Below are positions 51,375 through 59,436 of a DNA stretch of 64,000 nt, piece after piece. The number at the start of each line of letters is the position of its first letter. Within the stretch, counting starts at the first letter, position 1. The notes beneath the pieces are model-generated. The model was not told the origin of the DNA. It made no database searches and saw only the letters and a program-made list of their open reading frames with translations. The translations under genes and the position numbers were made by a program. Source of the DNA: Paludibacteraceae bacterium (lineage in GTDB: Bacteria > Bacteroidota > Bacteroidia > Bacteroidales > Paludibacteraceae); assembly GCA_017456885.1 (NCBI GenBank), contig JAFTIM010000006.1, forward strand, positions 116,451 to 180,450. Direction: 5' to 3'.

Positions 51375-52433
51375 TTACTCTGCTACGGCTTCAATTTCCA
51401 CCAAGAGGTTCGGGCGGCAGATGTCGGCTTGCACAAAAAGGGTTTCTGCGCTTGGCAGGAGTCGGTTTATGGTGCGTTTTACGACACTGAAATCGGCTTC
51501 GTTTTTTATGTAAACTCGCAGATAAGTGAGTTGTTTGTTGTGGCATTTGCGGAGCAATGCCTGTATGTTTTCAATGGTGATGAGTGTTTGTTCTTGTGCA
51601 TTGTCGGCAATGGTTTGTTCGCCACGAATGGCGGCTGTGCCCGAAATGTAGAGCGTTTCGCCCACGATTCTTGCCCGTTCAAATTTAGGTGTTGTCAGTT
51701 GCTCTTGCGTGCCTGCCTCGAGCACTTTGTCGGAGTAGCGATGAGCGGCTGTTTGCAACGGGTTGTCGATGGGCATTGTATGAATGTTGTCGTAGGCATT
51801 GAGGTCGATGGTAAGTCCGCCGTGCAAAGTGCCGATGCCTGTAGCCGCCGGATAGCCGTTTTGCCATAAGCACGAGGCATAAAAGCGACTTCGTGCATCG
51901 TTGAATTGCTGGTAGCGTTGTCCCGATAGGTCGATGTCGGTAATGCGTTCCACATAGTTCCATTGCCTGAGAATGTTGCCGACGGAGATGTTTTCTTTTT
52001 CCAAAATCGAATTTAAGAGCCCGAAAGCCCGTTCCGCTTGCCGGGCAATGGATGAGCAGACGGCTGCTTTGTTTGGGGCAACAAGGGCAAAAAGTGCTTT
52101 CTGATTGTCTTTTTGTGCTGTGATGTACGGTAAATCGGCGTTTTGCTTGAACTCTAAATCGGCATTTATGGTATGAATTTCTACCGCAAGACTACACGCA
52201 AAAGGCGTTTGCGAGATGATGCCCGTAATCGGTGTTTTGTTGTCGAAAAAGTGCGTTGCCAGCTTTTTTATCACCGCCTGTTTTTCCAAAAAATCGTTAT
52301 TGTCCGCTATTGCTGTAAAAAAGAGCATGCGTAGCACATTGTCATGAGCAACGGATGCAAAAACCTCGTAGGCAAGTCTTTCGAATGTGTCGCCATGCTT
52401 TTTTACAACGGATATTTCCGGAATAAGGCTCAT
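51375..52433 (-). CDS. RidA/chorismatase-like protein
   Basis: 352 residues, no signal. The second half has the RidA (YjgF)-like fold block ARIVGETLYISGTAAIRGE, with ...TIENIQALLRKCHNKQLTYL, and ends DICRPNLLVEIEAVAE. The first half carries a motif NDARSRFYASC...GYPAATGIG like that of FkbO/Hyg5-type chorismatases, which are double YjgF folds. Substrate unknown; chorismate hydrolysis is a family-level guess. Its ATG overlaps the S41 peptidase stop (4 nt). Confidence 0.7.
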   Translation of the reverse strand: MSLIPEISVVKKHGDTFERLAYEVFASVAHDNVLRMLFFTAIADNNDFLEKQAVIKKLATHFFDNKTPITGIISQTPFACSLAVEIHTINADLEFKQNADLPYITAQKDNQKALFALVAPNKAAVCSSIARQAERAFGLLNSILEKENISVGNILRQWNYVERITDIDLSGQRYQQFNDARSRFYASCLWQNGYPAATGIGTLHGGLTIDLNAYDNIHTMPIDNPLQTAAHRYSDKVLEAGTQEQLTTPKFERARIVGETLYISGTAAIRGEQTIADNAQEQTLITIENIQALLRKCHNKQLTYLRVYIKNEADFSVVKRTINRLLPSAETLFVQADICRPNLLVEIEAVAE

Positions 52434-54064
52434 CGTTTCAAAATTCTGTTTAATTCGGCAGGAGATTGAAGTGTTTCAATGGCAATTTGTACGCATTTGT
52501 CGTCGTTGTTCAGAATGGGATAAAAACCGTCGTCGCCCAACACATCGCGTGCAATGTAAGCGTAAAGTTGTTTGACGATGCGTTTTTTCGAAGTTCTGCT
52601 ATCGTATGGTGAACCTTTGATGTTCTGTTTTTCGGCAAAAGCGGTAAATTGTTCGAAAATGTTTTGCGTATCGAGATAATCGCTCAATGTTTTCCAATTG
52701 CCTTGTTTTTTCAGTGTTTCGCGGTTATTTTCGGTATATCTCAACGCAAATTTGTACATGGTGCCGCTGTTGAAAAGTTTGGTGAAAAACGGCGTAATGT
52801 CGGTTGTGTCGGTTGGCACGAAAATATCGGGCATAATGCCGCCACCGCCGTACACAATGCGTCCGTTGAGGGTGGTGTATGCCAACGTATCTTGTTTGAT
52901 GCTGTCCTGCGAATAAAATTCGCCATGTTCGTAGCGGTTGATAATGTCTTTTTCGTATTCGTCTATTTTGCCCAATTCGTAAGGTTTTTGTATGCAGCGT
53001 CCGCTGGGCGTGTAGTAGCGCGCAATGGTGAGTCGGATGGCGGAATTGTCGTTGAGCGGTATTTGTTGCTGTACTAGACCCTTGCCAAAGGTGCGACGTC
53101 CGACAATGATTCCGCGGTCGTTGTCTTGAATGGCACCTGCAAAAATCTCGCTTGCCGAACCCGAAAACTCATCTACCAAAACGGCTATGTCGTTGGCTTT
53201 GCACGAACCTGTGCCGATGGCATATACATCGCTTCGGGGATAAAATGTTGGGTTGCCTTGCGTGAAAACAATCAACTGACCTTGATAGAGAAATTCGTTA
53301 ATCATACGCGTGGCGGCATCTAAATAGCCTCCCGAGTTACCGCGTAAATCGACGATGAACTTTGCTGCTCCTTGTTGTTTGAGTTTGGCTATTGCCGTCA
53401 GAAATTCGTTGTAGGTGGTGGCTCCGAACCGGCTGACGTAAATGTATCCGATATTTGATGTGATCATATACGCCGACTCTACGCTTTTTACGGGAATATC
53501 GTCGCGAACGATTGTGTAGCGAAGTATCTCTTTCGTGCCGCGACGTTTGATGCCTACCGTTACTTTTGTGTTTTTCGGTCCGCGCAGTTTTTTCATCGTT
53601 TTTTCGTTGTTAATCTCTTTTCCGACAAAAGCCGTATCGTTTACCTCCACAATGCGGTCGCCGGCTACAAGTCCGGCACGCTCCGATGGGCCTCCGCGTA
53701 TCACATCGACAATGTAAATGGTGTCGTTTTGTATGTTGAATTGCACACCGATGCCGCTGAAACTTCCGTTTAAATCGGCATTAACCTCTTCGATGTCTTT
53801 GGCCGGTATGTACGAAGAGTGCGGGTCGAGGTGTTTGAAAATCTCGGGAATGATGTCCTCTTCGATATTTTTAATATCAATGGAATCGACGTATTGATTG
53901 TTTATCAAATTGAAAATCGCATCTGTTTTAGATGGTTGGGTGGCAGGTAACCAATTGATGTTTTCTACAAGGTGTTTATAATTGTTTTTCGTAAAAAAAA
54001 CACCGATAACAATACCAATGGCAATGCTGATGCCTACTAAAATTGGGATGTAAACTTTTTTCAT
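52430..54064 (-). CDS. ctpA: S41 C-terminal processing peptidase
   Basis: 544 residues. An N-terminal membrane anchor/signal (about 7-27), PDZ domain (DIKVIRGGPSERAGL-type block seen as VDVIRGGPSERAGLVAGDRI), and the S41 catalytic domain. The Ser nucleophile is in DEFSGSASEIFAGA and the general-base Lys in GRRTFGKGLVQ. Cleaves C-termini of periplasmic proteins. Between dCMP deaminase (13 nt) and the chorismatase-like gene. Confidence 0.94.
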   Translation of the reverse strand: MKKVYIPILVGISIAIGIVIGVFFTKNNYKHLVENINWLPATQPSKTDAIFNLINNQYVDSIDIKNIEEDIIPEIFKHLDPHSSYIPAKDIEEVNADLNGSFSGIGVQFNIQNDTIYIVDVIRGGPSERAGLVAGDRIVEVNDTAFVGKEINNEKTMKKLRGPKNTKVTVGIKRRGTKEILRYTIVRDDIPVKSVESAYMITSNIGYIYVSRFGATTYNEFLTAIAKLKQQGAAKFIVDLRGNSGGYLDAATRMINEFLYQGQLIVFTQGNPTFYPRSDVYAIGTGSCKANDIAVLVDEFSGSASEIFAGAIQDNDRGIIVGRRTFGKGLVQQQIPLNDNSAIRLTIARYYTPSGRCIQKPYELGKIDEYEKDIINRYEHGEFYSQDSIKQDTLAYTTLNGRIVYGGGGIMPDIFVPTDTTDITPFFTKLFNSGTMYKFALRYTENNRETLKKQGNWKTLSDYLDTQNIFEQFTAFAEKQNIKGSPYDSRTSKKRIVKQLYAYIARDVLGDDGFYPILNNDDKCVQIAIETLQSPAELNRILKR

Positions 54065-54077
54065 TGTATGCGTTTTT

Positions 54078-54503
54078 TTATACTTCGAGATAAACTACTT
54101 CGATGCCGGCACGTTTTAGCAAATCAATACCGTCTGTTATGCGATAATGTTCGCCAAACACCACACGTTTGATGCCGCTTTGTATAATCAATTTGGCACA
54201 TTCGATGCAGGGCGAAGCCGTTACATAAAGCGTAGCTCCGTCGCTGCTGTTGTTCGAGCGTGCCACTTTGGTAATGGCATTTGCCTCTGCGTGTAAAACG
54301 TATGGTTTTGAGGTATTGTTTTCGTCCTCGCAAATATTTTCGAATCCTGATGGCGTACCATTGAATCCGTCGGAAATAATCATCTTGTTTTTTACAATCA
54401 ATGCTCCTACCTTGCGTCGTTCGCAGTAAGAGTTTTCTGCCCAAATACGTGCCATTTGCATGTAACGCTTGTCAAATGTCAGTTCTTTTTCTTTCGTTTC
54501 CAT
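54078..54503 (-). CDS. dCMP deaminase family protein
   Basis: 141 residues. Zinc site: HAEANAI (His ligand plus catalytic Glu) and SPCIECAKLII (two Cys ligands). The substrate block DGFNGTPSGFENICED is typical of deoxycytidylate deaminases (ComEB type). Converts dCMP to dUMP for dTTP supply. Starts 5 nt after the secreted peptidase stop. Confidence 0.93.
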   Translation of the reverse strand: METKEKELTFDKRYMQMARIWAENSYCERRKVGALIVKNKMIISDGFNGTPSGFENICEDENNTSKPYVLHAEANAITKVARSNNSSDGATLYVTASPCIECAKLIIQSGIKRVVFGEHYRITDGIDLLKRAGIEVVYLEV

Positions 54504-54508
54504 AGTTT

Positions 54509-56647
54509 TTAATAAACAATTAGTTGAGTTGAACCATAAAATTCACCATTTTCTAATATTACCACTAACTGATAAATACCAGCAGCTAAATCTGCTGTTG
54601 AAATGTTCAGTTGATTACTATTTTCACTTTTGAGTGATTTTATCAACTGCCCATTAGACCATACTTGCAAGAAGAAAGTTTCTTCAACCGTCTCTTCATC
54701 GTCAAAAGTAGGTAAAACAAGAGATTTTACGGAATATTTTATTGCTTCAATATCATTTTCGTTATTGTCTAAAATAAGAGGAGCATCTGAATCCATCTCT
54801 TTTCGTAAGAGTTTTTTTATTTTTACCGTAGCATAACCATCAGTACTGGGATTCGGAGAAACGATAACAGTTCCTCCTCCTGAATTATCTTTTTGATAAA
54901 AATGATACGATTTAGATATTGAAACTTCTCCACAATCGCCATTATAAACTAAATTAAAAGTATATGTTCCTTCTGAAGGAGGGGTAAAGACAAGAGGATG
55001 TCCTCGCATGGGCAATCTATTGGAAGCGTCTGTAATACAAGAGGAAGATACAGTCCATTTAAAATCTTGGGAGTTAGTAGAAATTGCTATATCAGTTGGA
55101 ACAGCATAAATATAATAGGGAATACCAGCTTCTCCTCCGTTCATATAAATGCCTCCAGGAGTTTTAGATATTTGTATGAAGATATTTGTCCCTATGTGTA
55201 TTGTCCTTGAAAGTGAAAATTCATATCCTCCATATATAATTTTAGCTTTTATAGCTGTAAATGCAGAAACACTGCCTTTAATATACTCAAATGTAGCATA
55301 AGAGTTCCCCTGACCTTGTATGCGTAAATTGTCAGTGCACGACCACTCTACACGTGCGCTTAGAGGTAGGTTATCAATTCTGTAAGTAGCGGAAGAGCAG
55401 ATGAATGAGGGGCCAGAGATGGATGGGATTAACCCGTGCAATGAAATTATAGAACCTAAAGATGATGGTGTTGAATTGTATTGAGGATGTTCCTTCTGTG
55501 TATCATTCGCTTTAGCATATTGAAAGGCTTCTTCTATAGATACAAGTCCATCTTTATTATAATCGGCATCTACAATAGATCCATAAGGTGTTTCCCCCAA
55601 TACTGCAGAAATCCAATGATAAGCAAATTCGTTATATAGCCTATTTGACATTGCCCAAGAACTTTCATCATAAGCGCATGCTGTAGATATAGTTCTATTG
55701 TTTTGGGTTAAATTGTCAATAAAACCACCACTATGACATTGCTCCATGCAAATGTTTATATGTGCAGCTTTAACTTTGTTTACCTCATTAGCAAACTCAT
55801 AATCGTGTAAAATTTCATTATTCCAAAGATTTATATAAACATAATTACTAGATATTTGACCTCCATGATCTGTTGTAAAAATCAACAAATTATCTTTTTC
55901 ACTAAGTTTTTTTTGCAATTCGTTGAAAACATTCGTAATATTTGATTTAGTTGCCGAAAAACGGACATCAGAAACACCATCTCCATCTAAATCAGTTGGA
56001 GATGAATCGTATGTACCATCATTTTTATGTCTATCTTTTCCTTGATTATCGCCATCTGAAATTAACACATAGATATTTTCTTTAGGATATTTATATTTGT
56101 GTACAAGAGTTGTGTACAATATTGCACACTCATTCCAATATCTTTCATAATTATATTGCGGATTTGCTCCACCGCTTAATATCACAGCATAATTGTTCAA
56201 ATTTATAGTATTTGACTGTGCTACATTTGATTTTTTAATCTTTAGTATATTTGTTAAAATATCTACATTTGACAATTTTACTTCGTTTAAAACTCTAAAG
56301 TTGTCCAATATTGGTGGAATGGTTTTGTTATAAACGACAAAATCACCTGTGTGTACATTTACAAATACAAACCTACATGCGTGATTCCAACTTTTAAATG
56401 GATTATCATCAATAAAAAAGAACCATGAATCAAATAAAGGAGAATGTTCATCTTGATAAATAGTTTTTATAACTGTATTTTTATCTAAATAGTTATCTGA
56501 TACATAAATATTTATGTCTTGTATGTTGTCTTCCAATACTTTTTGTTGTACAATATCCCAAGCATCTTGTTGGGTTATAAGAGTTTGTGAGTAAATTGGC
56601 AAAATAGTAGAAAACAATAATAATATCAATAAGAAAAATCGCTTCAT
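54509..56647 (-). CDS. Secreted caspase-fold (C13-like) cysteine peptidase with type IX sorting domain
   Basis: 712 residues. A signal peptide of about 20 residues ends IYS before Gln-Thr. A pro-like segment (about 21-100) precedes the catalytic domain (about 150-400), with His in FTTDHGGQI and Cys in MEQCHSGGFID, the clan CD dyad of legumain-like C13 peptidases. Calcium-type loops are seen: DLDGDGVSD, and an EF-hand DYNKDGLVSIEE. Ig-like regions (about 410-590) follow. The C-terminal ~110 residues start at VSPNPSTDGYATVKI and end AAGIYQLVVILENG, a type A sorting domain for the type IX system. Probably cell-surface or secreted. Substrate unknown. Confidence 0.85.
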   Translation of the reverse strand: MKRFFLLILLLFSTILPIYSQTLITQQDAWDIVQQKVLEDNIQDINIYVSDNYLDKNTVIKTIYQDEHSPLFDSWFFFIDDNPFKSWNHACRFVFVNVHTGDFVVYNKTIPPILDNFRVLNEVKLSNVDILTNILKIKKSNVAQSNTINLNNYAVILSGGANPQYNYERYWNECAILYTTLVHKYKYPKENIYVLISDGDNQGKDRHKNDGTYDSSPTDLDGDGVSDVRFSATKSNITNVFNELQKKLSEKDNLLIFTTDHGGQISSNYVYINLWNNEILHDYEFANEVNKVKAAHINICMEQCHSGGFIDNLTQNNRTISTACAYDESSWAMSNRLYNEFAYHWISAVLGETPYGSIVDADYNKDGLVSIEEAFQYAKANDTQKEHPQYNSTPSSLGSIISLHGLIPSISGPSFICSSATYRIDNLPLSARVEWSCTDNLRIQGQGNSYATFEYIKGSVSAFTAIKAKIIYGGYEFSLSRTIHIGTNIFIQISKTPGGIYMNGGEAGIPYYIYAVPTDIAISTNSQDFKWTVSSSCITDASNRLPMRGHPLVFTPPSEGTYTFNLVYNGDCGEVSISKSYHFYQKDNSGGGTVIVSPNPSTDGYATVKIKKLLRKEMDSDAPLILDNNENDIEAIKYSVKSLVLPTFDDEETVEETFFLQVWSNGQLIKSLKSENSNQLNISTADLAAGIYQLVVILENGEFYGSTQLIVY

Positions 56648-56663
56648 AATTACAAATATTTAA

Positions 56664-57113
56664 TTAATTCATATAAATAGTATCGAGCAATGTGGGGCTG
56701 TAATAAAAAGAGAAATGAGTTTGCTCATTATCATTTTCAGAAAAGCTAAACGTGTATTTTTGCGACAATAGTGGGCCTATTTTGCACGACAAATCGTAAG
56801 GACATATACAATTGCAATTAGAGGACGTTTCACGCTCTAGCAATTGGATATTATTTTGAGTTAAAGTGGCTTTAACGTTTACTGTTTCAGCACAACAATT
56901 AAAAATGGCATTGATATGCTGTACATACAAATAGCCATCAGCACTGCCTTGAATTATCATATACGCTCGCTCGTTGGTAGCAAGGTTCTTCTCTGAGTTT
57001 TGCTTACATCCCGAGAGTTTTAAATCGAATACTTTTAAACTATTATCCGTTTCTTTCTCTTCACATCCCGCCAGCAATCCCAGCAGCAACACGATAATGG
57101 TGAGTTTTTTCAT
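56664..57113 (-). CDS. Cys-rich lipoprotein of unknown function
   Basis: 149 residues. Lipobox LLAGC (Cys17). Mature part is a probable beta-sandwich with Cys pairs NCCAETVNVKA and CNCICPYDLSC. The last ~45 residues reappear, as DNA, in a degenerate copy at 57183-57297. Located just upstream of the secreted peptidase gene (16-nt gap), so possibly co-expressed with it. Function not recognised. Confidence 0.7.
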   Translation of the reverse strand: MKKLTIIVLLLGLLAGCEEKETDNSLKVFDLKLSGCKQNSEKNLATNERAYMIIQGSADGYLYVQHINAIFNCCAETVNVKATLTQNNIQLLERETSSNCNCICPYDLSCKIGPLLSQKYTFSFSENDNEQTHFSFYYSPTLLDTIYMN

Positions 57114-57182
57114 AGTTAAATAAAGTTTATTGGGTTGATAAATTCGGGTTACAAATTAATAATTTTGTTCTATGCAACAAGA

Positions 57183-57356
57183 TTATTTCATATAAATAGT
57201 ATCGAGCAAAGTGGGACTGTAATAAAAAGAGAAAGGCGCTTGCTCGTTATCATTCTCAGACAAGCTAAACGTGTATTTTTGTAATAATAGTATGCTTGTG
57301 AATATCCATTAAAAACAATGGACATGAATGTTATTATCAATAATATATTTCTCATT
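57183..57356 (-). pseudogene. Chimeric pseudogene: secretion signal fused to lipoprotein 3' fragment
   Basis: Positions 57183-57297 are a diverged duplicate of the 3' end of the lipoprotein gene at 56664 (in its own frame ending ...LLDTIYMK). Upstream, 57298-57356 encodes a fresh signal peptide MRNILLIITFMSIVFNGYSQ followed by AYYYKN, typical of a secreted Bacteroidales protein. The two are joined out of frame, giving a 56-residue frame with no sensible product. This looks like deletion or recombination scar of two genes. Confidence 0.7.
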
Positions 57357-57797
57357 TTATTTATTTATTATTAGTTTATATTGACTATCTATTTTTACTT
57401 TTGAAATCTTATAACAAACAACAAAAGCATCAGGCTTTGTAATGAAAGTTTGAATAGTATTGACGTTCAGCGTGTAAACATTGTTGCAGTAGGTAATTGA
57501 TGTCGTAATTTTATCAATCTCATTCGGAGTTTTGCCATGTACCAACAATAACGTATTTGCATTAAAATCTATATATTGTTTATCAGCATTGCGCAAATAT
57601 TTGCATAATTTGTCGTTGTCGTTAATTTCAATAATAGTATCGGAATGGAACTCCTGCCATTCCCATTCTGATGACTGATAAGTAATATTAAGCTTTGTAA
57701 AAGCTATAGGAACGATTTTCTCTTTCTCTCCGCATCCAGAGAGTGAGAGAAGAATAACTAATGCTATCCATTTAATAATGTGTTTTTCTGTTTTCAT
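57357..57797 (-). CDS. Lipoprotein of unknown function
   Basis: 146 residues. Signal ends at Cys22 (LSLSGC), then a ~120-residue domain of probable beta/alpha structure (YIDFNANTLLLVHGKTPNEID, AFVVCYKISKV). No family recognised. The C-terminal part resembles small protease-complex-inhibitor-like folds only loosely, so I make no functional call. 12 nt after the 57810 lipoprotein gene in the same direction. Confidence 0.65.
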   Translation of the reverse strand: MKTEKHIIKWIALVILLSLSGCGEKEKIVPIAFTKLNITYQSSEWEWQEFHSDTIIEINDNDKLCKYLRNADKQYIDFNANTLLLVHGKTPNEIDKITTSITYCNNVYTLNVNTIQTFITKPDAFVVCYKISKVKIDSQYKLIINK

Positions 57798-57809
57798 AAA
57801 ACAATTTGA

Positions 57810-58604
57810 TTAAAAATATATAGTAGCATTAATGCCTTTGAGGTGTTTAATAGTTATTTTATCCACTTTTATATCATTTTCTACCAAGATACCCAAAAGG
57901 CAAGAAAATCTTCTTTCAAGCCAACTAGTATATCCATATATAACAATTTCCGGAGTAAATACAAAGCATTCTATTTGATTATTGGAGTCCACAATAAAGG
58001 GGACAGCACGATTATACACTCTCTTATAGCTATCTTCATTACTTTCATCTAAATCATCAGAATAAAAATCCACGAAAGAACGGACGACAATCAAGTAGTA
58101 TTTTTCAAAATCAATGTTCTGCCATTCCGTGATGTTTTGTGGGAAGAGCATGTAATCGGTTATAGGTTCCAATTTATTTATAAGCGAATCAACATCTGCT
58201 TGTTGGTTTATTATTTTGTAAGTATCTTGCTCCATAAAAGGATAATAGTCTATAGGTGGTAATCGTTTGAATGGCAAACTTTCCATTTTTTCTATCGAAG
58301 TAACTTTTATACGTTTCGATTGCCACTCTTTGGTTAGTACATCATTGTATTGCAGCCCTTTGATATGCACGAATTTCCAATCGTATGTCTCTCCTTCATA
58401 AACCAATGGAATGCAAAGATTTAGGCTATGGGTGTAATTCATATCGGAAAGAGAGTAGTTATCATCTTCATCCTTTATTTCAGGCAAAATGTATCCGTAC
58501 TCTTCTACCTCTACATCGGTGAGTAGTTCGTCGTTGTACTTATCGCAACTTGTAAGTGCGAAAAGAATAGTAAAAGTTATCCGTTTAGTATTGTTCATTG
58601 TCAT
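57810..58604 (-). CDS. Lipoprotein, tandem duplicate 1
   Basis: 264 residues (262 from 58598). Signal ends FALTSC, directly followed by DKYNDELLTDVEVEEYGY. By eye it is about 80-85% identical to the upstream copy through the mature region, the 3' halves being almost the same at DNA level. Signal peptides differ. No domain recognised; a lipid-anchored cell-envelope protein. The end differs (GINATIYF versus GFNRTVYIYPPIY). Confidence 0.7.
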   Translation of the reverse strand: MTMNNTKRITFTILFALTSCDKYNDELLTDVEVEEYGYILPEIKDEDDNYSLSDMNYTHSLNLCIPLVYEGETYDWKFVHIKGLQYNDVLTKEWQSKRIKVTSIEKMESLPFKRLPPIDYYPFMEQDTYKIINQQADVDSLINKLEPITDYMLFPQNITEWQNIDFEKYYLIVVRSFVDFYSDDLDESNEDSYKRVYNRAVPFIVDSNNQIECFVFTPEIVIYGYTSWLERRFSCLLGILVENDIKVDKITIKHLKGINATIYF

Positions 58605-58618
58605 TATCTTTATATGTT

Positions 58619-59428
58619 TTAATAAATGGGAGGGTAAATATAAACAGTTCTATTAAACCCTTTGAGGTGTTTAATGGTTATTTTATCCACTTTTATATCA
58701 TTTTCTACCAATATACCCAAAAGGCAAGAAAATCTTCTTTCATTGCCAACAGTAGGACCATATACAACAATTTCCGGAGTAAATACAAAACATTCTATTT
58801 GATTATTGGAGTCCACAATAAAGGGGATTACACGGTTATAATACACTCTCTTATAACTATTTTCATCACTTTTATCTAAATTATTAGAATAAAAATCCAC
58901 GAAAGAACGGACGGCAATCAAGTAGTATTTTTCAAAATCGATATTTTGCCATTCCGAGATGTTTTGAGGGAAAAGCATATAGTCGGTTATAGGCTCCAAT
59001 TTATTTATAATCGAATCGACATCTGCTTGATGGTTGATTATCTTGTAGCTGTCTTGTTCCATAAAAGGGTAATAGTCAATGGCAGGTAATTGCTTAAAAG
59101 GCAGAGTTTCCATTTTTTCTATCGAAGTAACTTTTATACGTTTCGATTGCCACTTTTCAGTTAGTACATCATTGTATAAAAATCCTTTGATATGTACGAA
59201 TTTCCAATCGTATGTCTCTCCTTCATAAACTAATGGAAGGTGAAGATTTAGACTATGAGTGTAATTCATATCGGAAAGAGAGCAGTTGTCGTATTTATCC
59301 CTTATTTCAGACCGAATATATCCGTACTCTTCTACCTCTATATCTGTGAGTAGTTCGTCGTTGTACTTATCGCACCCTACAAGTGTGAAAAGAAAGGCAA
59401 GTATTCCTATGGCTTGTATACGTTTCAT
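58619..59428 (-). CDS. Lipoprotein, tandem duplicate 2
   Basis: 269 residues from the ATG at 59428 (MKRIQAIGILAFLFTLVGC, lipobox LVGC). The longer frame to 59524 runs back into ispG and is rejected. Mature sequence nearly repeats the downstream copy (CDKYNDELLTD...). Starts 8 nt after the ispG stop, so it is likely read from the ispG transcript. Function unknown; recent duplication is evident. Confidence 0.72.
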   Translation of the reverse strand: MKRIQAIGILAFLFTLVGCDKYNDELLTDIEVEEYGYIRSEIRDKYDNCSLSDMNYTHSLNLHLPLVYEGETYDWKFVHIKGFLYNDVLTEKWQSKRIKVTSIEKMETLPFKQLPAIDYYPFMEQDSYKIINHQADVDSIINKLEPITDYMLFPQNISEWQNIDFEKYYLIAVRSFVDFYSNNLDKSDENSYKRVYYNRVIPFIVDSNNQIECFVFTPEIVVYGPTVGNERRFSCLLGILVENDIKVDKITIKHLKGFNRTVYIYPPIY

Positions 59429-59436
59429 ATAAAGAA

